From: UBA4459 sp963776205 | GTDB lineage: Bacteria; Bacteroidota; Bacteroidia; Bacteroidales; F082 | NCBI GenBank assembly: GCA_963776205.1 | Contig: CAVZLR010000001.1 | Span: forward strand, 620,001 to 684,000 | DNA: 64,000 nucleotides | Direction of reading: 5' to 3' | In this document: positions 1-9,400 of the stretch, in pieces | Layout of the letters: each line of letters opens with the position of its first letter | How positions within the stretch are numbered: the first letter of the stretch is position 1 | Notes under the pieces: model-generated | Seen by the model: only the letters and a program-made list of their open reading frames with translations | Told to the model about the DNA's origin: nothing | Databases searched by the model: none | Position numbers and translations under genes: made by a program

Positions 1-161
1 CTTTTTTCGGCATTTTTTACAATTTTCACCTTTTCTTTGTCAGAACATAAATACCATTTTCTGATCTCTTCGAGGCTCCGGTAACAACCCAGGCAGATAT
101 TCTTATCATCATGCGTACAAACGTGAATACAAGGTGATTTTATATTATTGATATTACTCAT
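1..161 (-). CDS. DUF1289 family protein, 3' part missing
   Basis: Reading the minus strand from an ATG at 161 gives 53 residues that run off the window edge. The sequence begins MSNINNIKSPCIHVC and continues with CLGCYRSLEEIRKW, the Cys-x3-Cys...CxGCxR-x-x-x-EIxxW pattern of the small DUF1289 family (usually 50-80 residues, probable metal-binding Cys cluster, function unknown). Cys residues are at about 11, 15, 23 and 26. The ATG directly abuts the TAA stop of udk with no spacer, so it is probably translated by coupling and belongs to the same operon. The family call is confident; no role can be given. Confidence 0.8.
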   Translation of the reverse strand, partial: MSNINNIKSPCIHVCTHDDKNICLGCYRSLEEIRKWYLCSDKEKVKIVKNAEK

Positions 162-773
162 TTATATCTGCAGGTTCATTTTAATGCGCGAAACCACCAT
201 ATCAATAGCTACCTTATTTTCGCCACCCTGCGGAATGATGACATCCGCAAAAAGTTTGGTCGGTTCTATAAATTGATTGTGCATGGGTTTCACAAATTTT
301 TCATAATGATTGAGCACATCGTTGTATGATCTTCCCCGCTCCACGATATCTCTTCTCATAATTCGTATCAACCGGTCGTCATTGTCTGTTGAAACAAATA
401 ATTTAATGTCCATCCGTTTTCTGAGATCCTTATTCCCGAGTACTAATATCCCTTCAACAATCACAACAGTTTTTGGTTCAATAGTAATGGTTTCTTTTGC
501 CCGGGCACAGGTTACATAATTGTACATGGGCATTTGTATGGGTTGTTCTTTTTTTAACTGGTCAATTTGCTTGATCAACAAATCCCATTCGATGGAGTTG
601 GGATGGTCGAAATTGATCTTTAATTTTTCTTCCTGAGAAAGATGCCCGTTATCATAATAATATGCATCCTGTGGAATAACAACCACTGTTTTTTTAGGGA
701 GTGAATCAACAATTTTATTGACAACCGTAGTTTTACCTGAACCACTTCCTCCTGCAATACCTATAATTAGCAT
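162..773 (-). CDS. udk: uridine kinase
   Basis: This 203-residue protein matches the usual length of bacterial uridine/cytidine kinase, which phosphorylates uridine or cytidine with ATP or GTP in pyrimidine salvage in the cytoplasm. The P-loop GGSGSGKT lies at residues 8-15, followed by the family's QDAYYYDN segment near 35-42 and the NFDHPNSIEWD substrate-binding segment near 54-64. VVIVEGILVLG near 103-113 is the Walker-B-like strand. It sits 53 bp downstream of the decarboxylase beta subunit gene on the same strand, so it may be the distal part of that transcript. All expected motifs are present, so it is probably functional. Confidence 0.95.
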   Translation of the reverse strand: MLIIGIAGGSGSGKTTVVNKIVDSLPKKTVVVIPQDAYYYDNGHLSQEEKLKINFDHPNSIEWDLLIKQIDQLKKEQPIQMPMYNYVTCARAKETITIEPKTVVIVEGILVLGNKDLRKRMDIKLFVSTDNDDRLIRIMRRDIVERGRSYNDVLNHYEKFVKPMHNQFIEPTKLFADVIIPQGGENKVAIDMVVSRIKMNLQI

Positions 774-826
774 GAATCAATTCTTGAATTACCATTCAAA
801 ATTAAAAAAATCGGGCTTTGATACAT

Positions 827-2158
827 TTATAATAAGAAACTCATTAAAATACCTGCAGCAACTGCTGAGCCAATCACGCCCGAAACATTGGGTGCCATCG
901 CATGCATTAACAGGTGGTTGGACGAATCATACTTTAAACCTTCTGTTTGTACTACCCTTGCACTGTCAGGCACCGCTGAAACACCCGCAGCACCCACCAA
1001 CGGATTGATTTTATTTCCTTCTTTAATAAACAAATTCATCACCTTAGCAAACATAACACCGCCGGCTGTTGCAATAATAAATGACAATGCGCCGAGCACG
1101 AATATCAATATGGATTCGCTGGTGAGAAATACATCAGCCTGTGTTGAAGCACCCACGGTAAGTCCCAGTAAAATGGTCACAATATCAATTAATGAAGTCC
1201 TGGCAGTATCCGCCAGTCGTTTGGTTACGCCGCTTTCTTTGAGCAGGTTTCCAAAGAATAACATCCCCAGCAAGGGTAATGCACCCGGAGAAATAAAGGT
1301 TGTTAAAATCAAGGCTACGATCGGGAAAATGATCTTTTCGAGTTTACTCACCGAGCGAGGTGGTTTCATACGTATCACTCGTTCCTTTTTGGAGGTTAAT
1401 AAGCGCATGATCGGTGGTTGGATCACCGGAACCAATGCCATATAAGAATAGGCGGCAATAGCGATTGGGCCAATCAAATTCTTGGTTTGCAATCCATTGA
1501 TGATGCCTCCGTTGGCCAATTTTGACGATAAGAAAATAGCCGTTGGTCCGTCGGCGCCACCAATGATGCCAATAGCACCAGCTTCGGGCATATTAAATCC
1601 GAGATAAAGTGCGCCGATAAACGTCAGGAAAATGCCTACCTGGGCCGCAGCCCCCAATAGCATCAGACGCGGATTTGAAATCAAAGATGAGAAATCTGTC
1701 ATCGCACCAATACCCAGAAATATCAATGGTGGGTAAATACCTTTCACCACACCGAAATACAGGTAATTCAGCACACTGCCTTCCTGGTAAATACCCAATT
1801 GCAGGTTGATGCCGCCATCCTGGAAAAATGGGATGTTTCCGATAATTACTCCTGTTCCGATAGGTATCAGCAACAGCGGCTCATAATCATATTTGATGGC
1901 CAGAAATATAAATATCAGACCAACGAAGATCATTATAATATTTCCGGGTGTAGCATTCCTGAAGCCTGTATAACTAATGAATTTATTGATCCCATCCATC
2001 ACGCCATCTTGAGAATTGTTGAGGGTGGATGTATTTTCAATTTGTTGTACTTCACCCAATTCGTTAGCAAATCCGGGCGATTGGAAAACGATGAAATGGA
2101 GTATTCCCAGAAATACAATAATACCGATGATGGTATATGCTCTTCTTAAATGATTCAT
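827..2158 (-). CDS. mmdB: Na+-translocating (methylmalonyl-CoA) decarboxylase beta subunit
   Basis: This 443-residue, very hydrophobic protein is the OadB/MmdB/GcdB type beta subunit. It decarboxylates the carboxybiotin carried by the biotin subunit and exports Na+ across the inner membrane. Family hallmarks are visible: a first helix near residues 8-30, the GIGAMTDFSSLISNP segment, GIIGGADGPTAIFLSSKLA (the conserved GGxDGPT stretch with the Asp implicated in Na+ transport), and a C-terminal GAAGVSAVPDSARVVQ followed by HLLMHAMAPNVSGVIGSAVAAG. It is 8 bp from the biotin carrier gene. Substrate assignment as methylmalonyl-CoA rather than oxaloacetate or glutaconyl-CoA is inferred from the neighbouring mmdA and mce. 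Confidence 0.93.
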   Translation of the reverse strand: MNHLRRAYTIIGIIVFLGILHFIVFQSPGFANELGEVQQIENTSTLNNSQDGVMDGINKFISYTGFRNATPGNIIMIFVGLIFIFLAIKYDYEPLLLIPIGTGVIIGNIPFFQDGGINLQLGIYQEGSVLNYLYFGVVKGIYPPLIFLGIGAMTDFSSLISNPRLMLLGAAAQVGIFLTFIGALYLGFNMPEAGAIGIIGGADGPTAIFLSSKLANGGIINGLQTKNLIGPIAIAAYSYMALVPVIQPPIMRLLTSKKERVIRMKPPRSVSKLEKIIFPIVALILTTFISPGALPLLGMLFFGNLLKESGVTKRLADTARTSLIDIVTILLGLTVGASTQADVFLTSESILIFVLGALSFIIATAGGVMFAKVMNLFIKEGNKINPLVGAAGVSAVPDSARVVQTEGLKYDSSNHLLMHAMAPNVSGVIGSAVAAGILMSFLL

Positions 2159-2166
2159 GTGTGATG

Positions 2167-2598
2167 CTATTCCAGTTCCAATTCTATTAACAGGTCATCC
2201 TGGAGTACGGCATCTCCCGGTTTTACCTTAATTGATTTAATGTGCCCTGCTTTCTCAGAAACAACCGTATTTTCCATTTTCATTGCTTCGTATAAAAGCA
2301 ATTTATCTCCTTTTTTTACTACGTCACTTTCTTTAACAAATATTTGAAGTACATTGCCCGGCAAAGGTGCTGTTACTTTAAAAAGTCCACCCTTCGATTT
2401 TTTAATTTTATGCGCTCCTTTTGCAGTAGGTACAGGAGTACGCATCAGTATAGGCGTTTTCGAAGTTTTTTCTTCTTTTTTATGAAGTTCAACTTCATAT
2501 AAAGTTCCGTTTACCTCTATTTTTCCAATCCCTTCTTCAAGTTGTTTGATTTCAACTTCGTATTCGTTGCCATGAATTGTGAACTTAAATTCTTTCAT
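2167..2598 (-). CDS. mmdC: biotin carboxyl carrier subunit of the decarboxylase
   Basis: A 143-residue biotinyl carrier. The C-terminal half (about 72-143) is a biotinyl/lipoyl domain with the motif EAMKMENT at residues 104-111, Lys107 being the expected biotinylation site. The N-terminal 40 residues form a small beta domain, followed by a charged and Pro/Ala-containing linker. In the complex this domain shuttles the carboxyl group from the carboxyltransferase (MmdA) to the membrane beta subunit. The gene lies 11 bp downstream of the oadG-like gene and 8 bp upstream of mmdB, consistent with one transcript. Confidence 0.93.
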   Translation of the reverse strand: MKEFKFTIHGNEYEVEIKQLEEGIGKIEVNGTLYEVELHKKEEKTSKTPILMRTPVPTAKGAHKIKKSKGGLFKVTAPLPGNVLQIFVKESDVVKKGDKLLLYEAMKMENTVVSEKAGHIKSIKVKPGDAVLQDDLLIELELE

Positions 2599-2609
2599 TT
2601 TAATACAAT

Positions 2610-2966
2610 TTATCGTCTGAAATATCGCATGCCATATATTTTGGAACTCCAGGGAGAATAATCCTTTGAAATCTTCTTAATCGTCAGGATATCGCTTTCA
2701 GCATCGTGCAGATCGCGATTCAAATATATCGCCATTGCGATAGCTGCTGTTACTTCACCACTTATATGTACATCATTATTCTCTTTCGCTTGATGTTGTT
2801 TTCCGTATCTGGCTAGTCTTTTTTTTGTATTTATGATTATGGCTTTCGACAAATAATAAAATACAAAATACAGAAGCACAAGCGCTGTAAATACAATGAC
2901 ATAGCCCGTTATCGCAATGGTAATTCCCTCTGTTATCAGTACTGGCGTTTCAAATATAAAAATCAT
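2610..2966 (-). CDS. oadG: OadG family (small membrane) subunit of the Na+ pump decarboxylase
   Basis: A 118-residue protein with a single strong membrane segment at about residues 10-40, followed by a charged cytoplasmic tail containing a HISGEVTAAIAMAIYL segment, as in Bacteroidota OadG-like proteins. In characterised systems this gamma/delta subunit anchors and assembles the carboxyltransferase with the beta subunit. The assignment rests on size, topology, the tail motif and position between mmdA (29 bp) and mmdC (11 bp). In Veillonella nomenclature it corresponds to the MmdD-type subunit. Sequence conservation in this family is low, so the exact subunit name is less sure than the role. 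Confidence 0.8.
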   Translation of the reverse strand: MIFIFETPVLITEGITIAITGYVIVFTALVLLYFVFYYLSKAIIINTKKRLARYGKQHQAKENNDVHISGEVTAAIAMAIYLNRDLHDAESDILTIKKISKDYSPWSSKIYGMRYFRR

Positions 2967-2995
2967 AATTTATCAATTATTCAGATGGAGATATT

Positions 2996-4555
2996 TTACA
3001 AAGGAATATTTGAATGTTTCTTTGGAGGATTCAGATCCTTTTTAGAAGCAATGGAACGCAATGCCCTGATAATCCTGAAACGTGTATTCCTGGGTTCGAT
3101 CACATCATCAATATAACCATAACTGGCTGCTTCGTATGGATTGGCAAATTTATCGCGGTATTCTTTTTCCTTTTTCCGCTTGTATTTTTTCCGCTCTTCT
3201 TCGTTTTCAATTGACCTGATATACTTTCCTTCCAGTACTTCAATGGCGCCATCAGGACCCATCACTGCAATTTCTGCAGAAGGCCATGCATAATTAATGT
3301 CTCCCCGTAATTGCTTCGATCCCATAACATCATGTGCGCCGCCATATGATTTTCGTAAGGTAATCGTGATTTTCGGTACCGTCGCTTCGCCATAGGCAAA
3401 TAGCAATTTTGCACCATGCAGGATAATACCTCCGTATTCCTGTGCACTTCCCGGTAAAAATCCCGGAACATCCACCAGGGTTACTATCGGAATGTTAAAA
3501 GCATCACAGAATCTTACAAATCTGGCTGCTTTTCGGGATGCATTGATATCGAGTACACCTGCCAGATAATTCGGCTGGTTGGCTACAATACCCACTGGCA
3601 TTCCTTTAAATTTTGCGAAACCTGTAATAATATTCTGAGCGTAATTTCTTTGCACGTTCAGGAACTCACCATTATCAACAATCGAATAAATCACGTCTGT
3701 TACATCGTATGGCTGATTTGGATTTACGGGAATTATTTCATTCAACAGGTCTTCTTTTCTGTCGATCGGATCATTACATTCGGTAATAATCGGATCTTCG
3801 AGGTTGTTTTGCGGCAGATAAGTAAGCAATTTGCGGATCAGCAAAATACCTTCATTCTCGTCTTCAGCAATAAAATGCGCTACGCCAGATTTTTTCCCAT
3901 GCACATCAGGTCCGCCCAGGTCCTCTGTCGAAATATCTTCGCCTGTAACTGTTTTAGCTACTTTGGGCCCTGTAACAAACATATAACTGTTTTCTTTGCT
4001 CATCAGAACAAAATCAGTGAGGGCCGGTGAGTAAACGGCACCTCCGGCACAAGGGCCAAATACGGCAGAAATTTGAGGTATAACCCCTGAAGCCAGTATA
4101 TTGCGTTGAAAAATCTCGGCATATCCTGCCAGGCTTCGCACACCTTCCTGAATGCGGGCGCCACCGCTATCGTTGATACCAATCACAGGGGCTCCTACTT
4201 TCATCGCCTGATCCATTATCTTACAGATCTTTTGTGCATAAGTTTCTGAAAGTGAACCTCCGAATACAGTAAAATCCTGCGAAAAAACGTAAACAACACG
4301 TCCATCAATAGTACCATGGCCTGTTACCACACCATCCGTAAGGTATTTTTCTTTATCCAAACCAAATTCGGTCGTACGGTGGGTAACGAACATGTCATAT
4401 TCTTCGAAACTTCCCTCATCAAGCAGCATGCTGATGCGTTCCCTGGCCGTAAATTTTCCTTTATTATGCTGGGATTGAATTCGCTTTTCTCCACCTCCTT
4501 TTTTTGCTTCTTCCCGTTTGTTCAGAAGATGCTGGATGTTATCTTCAATGGTCAT
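2996..4555 (-). CDS. mmdA: methylmalonyl-CoA decarboxylase alpha subunit (carboxyltransferase)
   Basis: A 519-residue biotin-dependent carboxyltransferase of the PccB/MmdA family (usual length about 510-520). The sequence carries the two crotonase-like halves, with oxyanion-hole Gly-rich stretches: DSGGARIQEGVRSLAGYAEI and GPCAGGAVYSPA in the N-terminal half, and VDVPGFLPGSAQEYGGIILHGAKLL and SYGGAHDVMGSKQL in the C-terminal half (sequences given as segments). It transfers the carboxyl group from methylmalonyl-CoA to biotin, giving propionyl-CoA. It is 28 bp downstream of mce. It could equally act as the beta subunit of a propionyl-CoA carboxylase, but no biotin carboxylase gene is present here and the membrane Na+ pump subunits follow directly, which favours the decarboxylase. 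Confidence 0.93.
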   Translation of the reverse strand: MTIEDNIQHLLNKREEAKKGGGEKRIQSQHNKGKFTARERISMLLDEGSFEEYDMFVTHRTTEFGLDKEKYLTDGVVTGHGTIDGRVVYVFSQDFTVFGGSLSETYAQKICKIMDQAMKVGAPVIGINDSGGARIQEGVRSLAGYAEIFQRNILASGVIPQISAVFGPCAGGAVYSPALTDFVLMSKENSYMFVTGPKVAKTVTGEDISTEDLGGPDVHGKKSGVAHFIAEDENEGILLIRKLLTYLPQNNLEDPIITECNDPIDRKEDLLNEIIPVNPNQPYDVTDVIYSIVDNGEFLNVQRNYAQNIITGFAKFKGMPVGIVANQPNYLAGVLDINASRKAARFVRFCDAFNIPIVTLVDVPGFLPGSAQEYGGIILHGAKLLFAYGEATVPKITITLRKSYGGAHDVMGSKQLRGDINYAWPSAEIAVMGPDGAIEVLEGKYIRSIENEEERKKYKRKKEKEYRDKFANPYEAASYGYIDDVIEPRNTRFRIIRALRSIASKKDLNPPKKHSNIPL

Positions 4556-4583
4556 TATGATGCAGTTTATAAGTAATTTGTGG

Positions 4584-4997
4584 TTAAGATTTGTTTTTAT
4601 CTTCGCAGAACTCGGTTAAAACCCCAAAAGTTGATTTAGGGTGCAAAAAAGCAATATCAAGACCTTCTGCACCTTTTCGTGGTTTTACGTCAATTAGTTT
4701 TATGCCTTTTTCTTCCGCTTCACTCAGCGCATTGTCAATGCCATCAACTGCAAATGCAATATGATGGATTCCCTGCCCCCGCTTTTCAATAAATTTTGCT
4801 ATCGGGCCATCCGGGCTTGTGCTTTCCAGTAACTCAAGCTTCGTTTGTCCGATTTTAAAGAAAGCGGTCTTCACTTTTTGGTCTTTTACTTCCTCAACGG
4901 AATAGCATTTTAAGCCCAATATGTCTTCATAATATGGAATAGCTTCTTTCAAATTGTTTACGGCAATTCCAATATGCTCTATATGAGATAGTTTCAT
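4584..4997 (-). CDS. mce: methylmalonyl-CoA epimerase
   Basis: A 137-residue vicinal-oxygen-chelate protein of the usual length for methylmalonyl-CoA epimerase, which interconverts the S and R isomers between the B12-dependent mutase and the decarboxylase. It begins MKLSHIEHIGIAVNNL; His8, Glu55 (KLELLE), the GIHHIAFAV segment near 77-84 and a C-terminal Glu in TEF are candidate metal ligands in the family pattern. It is first in the five-gene decarboxylase operon and has a TAnnTTTG-type promoter element just upstream. Confidence 0.92.
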   Translation of the reverse strand: MKLSHIEHIGIAVNNLKEAIPYYEDILGLKCYSVEEVKDQKVKTAFFKIGQTKLELLESTSPDGPIAKFIEKRGQGIHHIAFAVDGIDNALSEAEEKGIKLIDVKPRKGAEGLDIAFLHPKSTFGVLTEFCEDKNKS

Positions 4998-5025
4998 GTT
5001 TTATTATGTATTGTTAAAAATTTCA

Positions 5026-5033
5026 CAAAAGTA
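5026..5033 (-). promoter_or_regulatory. putative -7 element for the mce-mmd operon
   Basis: On the minus strand this reads TACTTTTG, fitting the Bacteroidota -7 consensus TAnnTTTG, 29 bp upstream of the mce ATG. No convincing TTG is found 19-20 bp further upstream, so the -33 box is weak. Confidence 0.45.
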
Positions 5034-5278
5034 ATTATTAATTTTGTTTTAAGAAGGTTATTCATAAAAAATCATCTTTTATCTTGAAATTTAAATTGCT
5101 TATGAATAATTTATGCTTGTTAATAATTTTTACAAAATAGGGGGTACGATAACATTATAATTTGAAACTTTTTTTTTGAAAATTATATTGTCGTTTTATA
5201 TATTTGATTTTCAATATTTTAAATGATTGTTTTTATCTCTTCAAATAATCTGCTATTATGAAATAAATCACATTTTTC

Positions 5279-5308
5279 TTGACTTTTGCAATTTAATTTC
5301 TATATTTG
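5279..5308 (+). promoter_or_regulatory. putative promoter P1 upstream of the adhesin operon
   Basis: TTG at 5279-5281, 19-bp spacer, TATATTTG at 5301-5308: a full match to the Bacteroidota housekeeping promoter. It lies 64 bp upstream of a second equally good promoter. Confidence 0.6.
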
Positions 5309-5342
5309 CTGAGCTTATTAACAAGTTTTTAACAAAAAAATA

Positions 5343-5372
5343 TTGTTTAATTAATAAACTTGACTACATTTG
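5343..5372 (+). promoter_or_regulatory. putative promoter P2 upstream of the adhesin operon
   Basis: TTG at 5343-5345, 19-bp spacer, TACATTTG at 5365-5372, again a full match. Transcription from about 5380 would give an untranslated leader of about 420 nt before the ATG at 5803. Confidence 0.65.
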
Positions 5373-5395
5373 CACCTCGTTCTTCAAAATTCAGA

Positions 5396-5640
5396 TTCCA
5401 ATTCTGAAGATAAGCATACAAGCACAAAAAACACAAGCACAATACAATTTCTGAAAAACAATCCTTCCAAGCTCTAATTTTACATTAGGTATTTTTCCAA
5501 TTATAAAAAACTTTCTTTTCAAGTAAAGGCCAACATTTCAGTTTGGTTAATTTCCAATTATTAAAACATTCTTTTCAGGCAAAAGACCATAACCAATTTC
5601 ATTAACCTGGTCGAATTCCAATTATTGAAGCAAGCTTTTC
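5396..5640 (+). repeat. degenerate direct repeats in the adhesin-operon leader
   Basis: The motif TTCCAATT recurs at 5396, 5495, 5552 and 5616. The last three copies extend into a roughly 40-bp similarity (TTCCAATTATTAAA followed by CTTTTCA, then purine-rich sequence), spaced 57 and 64 bp. The first copy lies in a small hairpin (TCAGA, 7-nt loop, TCTGA). The array is inside the predicted leader and no open reading frame there is convincing. Between 5640 and 5802 the sequence is AT-rich with no feature I can name. Confidence 0.55.
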
Positions 5641-5802
5641 AAGCGATAAAAATTAAACAGGGAAATAATTAATTATCGAGCTATGAAAACAATTTACTAT
5701 CTAAGAAGTATCTCACCTATTCTTACTCCTTTTAATTTATAGTGTTCCTAAGCGATTTAGGCTCATGCTATATTATTATATAATTATTGAAAAAATAAAA
5801 CC

Positions 5803-6435
5803 ATGAAATATCTACAAACCAACCCATTTTTAAAGCAAAAATTGATTGCTAAAAGAAATATCCTGATGGCCGTTTTTACTGCATTTTCATTGATGGTATT
5901 CGGAAGTGAAATAAATAATGTACAAACTAAATCGGATTTAAATATCCAATTTGTCAACTGCGGATCCGTTGTGACAACAGTTGGCGAAAACATCGCTGAA
6001 CTATCTGGCAGCAGTATTCAGTATCAAATTCGGATTGAAAACACTGGAAATACCACAAATACATTTACCATTTATGCGGATGACTTTTCAGCAAGTGGAG
6101 AAAATCCTGATGGTAGTTCAATGGATAACAATATCAATTTTAACCAGGAACTGCTGGATATCAATCTTAATTCACTAAACGGAGAAGTTACATTAGCGCC
6201 TGGTGAAACATATGATTTTTTGGTTAAACTCACTATACCTTCAAGAAATCAGTATGACAGGTGGAACTGTACAGAAATTAAAGCCATCAACAGTGAATGT
6301 CCTGAAAACGAAGGACGAGCTGTTGTCTTCACTTATGTTCCGGTACCTGAAGGTGTTATCATTGGCTTTAACGATTTCAATGCACCACTAAATAAGATTG
6401 CCTATCAATTCTCTGACATATCATTATTTGTTTAA
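5803..6435 (+). CDS. secreted hypothetical protein heading the adhesin operon
   Basis: A 210-residue protein with an N-terminal export signal (basic start, hydrophobic stretch about residues 20-36, ending near FGSEI). The mature part carries an Ig-like, NEW3/COG1470-like fold signature: IQYQIRIENTGNTTNTFTIY followed by LAPGETYDFLVKLTIP, a pattern of extracellular beta-sandwich domains describing loss or gain of a term around a polar core. Two Cys pairs may form disulphides. It lies 20 bp upstream of the giant SprB-like gene and 420 nt downstream of the promoters, so it is probably co-expressed with it. No specific function is known; a secretion accessory or surface partner of the adhesin is an inference from position only. 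Confidence 0.7.
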   Translation: MKYLQTNPFLKQKLIAKRNILMAVFTAFSLMVFGSEINNVQTKSDLNIQFVNCGSVVTTVGENIAELSGSSIQYQIRIENTGNTTNTFTIYADDFSASGENPDGSSMDNNINFNQELLDINLNSLNGEVTLAPGETYDFLVKLTIPSRNQYDRWNCTEIKAINSECPENEGRAVVFTYVPVPEGVIIGFNDFNAPLNKIAYQFSDISLFV

Positions 6436-6455
6436 AAGTTCAAAAAATATTTACC

Positions 6456-9400
6456 ATGAAATATTTTACTCATAATTACCAAACCAAAATCCTCTTAACA
6501 CTCTTTTTAGGATTGCTATCAATCCTGAGTTATGGAGAAGGTACTAAACAAACGGCACCAAGTGAAGATGATGAAGTTTCTCTATGTGTTGATCATAGTA
6601 CATATGGAAATTTTGCCCAGTATAACTCGACCGATGCACAAAGGCTTTATATCAGAATTCAAAATCCAAATAGTGAAAAAGTTTATCTCGGTTTTAGTCG
6701 CGGTAAAAGTACTCCAACAGGAAGCGAAATCAATTCCTATTTTCGTATTAAAGATCCAAATGGTAACGTTGTATTCGGACCTCAGGTATTAAATAACACC
6801 ACATCCAATATAACAGGAAATACTACACAAAAATGGACCAAAGCAAAAAACGGCCCAAACGGAATAGATGGTACTACCAACGGATACAATGCCTTCGTTT
6901 TCAATCCTTCCGGATTACCAGCAGGTGATTATTGGATTGAATTTGATAGAGACGGCGGATTTGGAACAGAGGTACACTACAATTATTATGATATTACTGT
7001 TGCCTCCGGAACTACATCTAAACTGGGACGTGTTTGGTCAAAACGTTGGGCACTGTCTCTTCCTGATGCAAATGAAAATTTTAATGGCGCATTTTATGTT
7101 TTTGCCCCTGATTACGGTTCAACAACCGGTGATGAGACTCAAAATGGTTTTGTTAATAAAATTGATTTTAATGGTGCAGGATTCCGCCCATGGTACTTCA
7201 ATGTTTCTTTCAACAGCACTGGAACGGGAAATACAGGAAACACAGCTCAAGACAGAAAAAGTGTTTGGAATGCACTGTCAACAGAACCTGAATATGAAGT
7301 CTTTCTTACAGACCCGGATATTACTATCTGGCAAAATGGTAGTTATGATGATCGTATTATAATTAATGAGATGACTCGTTGTGGCGTGGATGAAAGCTGC
7401 ATCAATGTAGATGTTTACGCAACAGGAGATGTTGAAGTTTTACTTGATCTATATCCGGCTACCCCGGACGGTATTTATACGCCGGGCACAGCTGACAGAA
7501 TAATAGTTCAAAATATTGACCCCTCACCGGGCGAAAACCCTCCTTTTTCAGTGTGTGTTCCATGGGACGGGCTTGATGGATTGGGAAATCTTGTGGGTGT
7601 TAATGTCAGTGTTTCTGTAGTCGTAACTTTTGCACAGGCAGCATTTCATTTTCCGGTTTATGATGTTGAAGAAAATGAAGATGGATATTCTGTTTCAAGT
7701 GTAAGGCCAACGCCTCCGGTGGGTTATCAATTAAATTTTTATTGGGATGACTCTAACATATCCTATTCTTCTAATACAGGCTCTCCAAATGTAAATTTAG
7801 GAGGTTGTTTACCTGCCACTACCCCTCCTGGAGGTTGTCATACCTGGGATGGTTTTAATTCCGGAGCTAATGGCAGCCCTCAATATGGTAATAACAATAC
7901 CATCAATACATGGTGGTATGCAAACAGAGATCAGGCTTCAGCTAATTTAAGCATGCCTGATTATATTTATGCTGTTGGACCAACTAGTCCCATTTATGCA
8001 TCCCCTTCAGAGCCTATTCAAGTTGACGGTTCGTTCTGGTGGTCTGGAAACGGTCAATATGGTGATGAAGTTTTATGGTCAACTTCTGGAGATGGAACAT
8101 TTAGTGAAAATCCATCACCAAGTTGTACCTATAATCCAGGTCCAAATGATCTGGCTCTTGGATATGTTGACATTACCTTTACACCTGATCCAGATGAAAA
8201 CTGTATAACACCTTCTTATACTTTCAGAATTATCTTTTGTACGCTTGATGCTTCTGTAGTCACAGAAGACGTTTCATGTTTTGGCGCATCTGATGGTTCA
8301 ATTACTGTTAATGCAAGTAACGGATCGTCTCCTTATCAGTATAGTATTAATGGTGGCTCATATGGGGGTTCTAATGTATTCGGTAGTCTTTCTTCAGGTA
8401 CATATTATGTTACTGTGAAAGATGCGAATGATTGTATAGTAACCATAAATGATATTATTATTACTGAAGCAGAGAATGATCTTACAGCTTCAATTCCCTC
8501 TCAATCTAATGTTTCATGTAACGGAGGAGATGACGGAGAAGCAACTGCATCTGCAACAGGTGGTACTCCTGATTATTCATATTCATGGAATACTGATCCA
8601 GTACAAACTACTTCTACTGCTACTGGACTTGCCGCTGGTACTTATATTGTGACGGTTACTGATGCCAACGGGTGTACCGATACCGAAGAAGTAACTATTA
8701 CACAACCTGAGAATGTTGTTCTCACAGTTTCTCATACAAACGTCTCTTGTAACGGATTAGCTGACGGTACAATCACAGCTTCGGCAGTGCCTACTTCGGC
8801 TGTCATTACTGTTGATGGTGTTACATATGACCCAGATGCTACTTACGGACCGGGTACTTATACTGTTGTAGCTACCATCCCTGGTGGTAACGATGGTGAA
8901 GAGTGTACCGATACCGAAGAAGTAACTATTACACAACCTGAGAATGTTGTTCTCACAGTTTCTCATACAAACGTCTCTTGTAACGGATTAGCTGACGGTA
9001 CAATCACAGCTTCGGCAGTGCCTACTTCGGCTGTCATTACTGTTGATGGTGTTACATATGACCCAGATGCTACTTACGGACCGGGTACTTATACTGTTGT
9101 AGCTACCATCCCTGGTGGTAACGATGGTGAAGAGTGTACCGATACCGAAGAAGTAACTATTACACAACCTGAGAATGTTGTTCTCACAGTTTCTCATACA
9201 AACGTCTCTTGTAACGGATTAGCTGACGGTACAATCACAGCTTCGGCAGTGCCTACTTCGGCTGTCATTACTGTTGATGGTGTTACATATGACCCAGATG
9301 CTACTTACGGACCGGGTACTTATACTGTTGTAGCTACCATCCCTGGTGGTAACGATGGTGAAGAGTGTACCGATACCGAAGAAGTAACTATTACACAACC

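Noticed and set aside
4998..5278. Cobalamin riboswitch upstream of mce
   Set aside because: The spacer is AT-rich and short of any B12-box-like or GC-paired structure; only a -7 element is visible.
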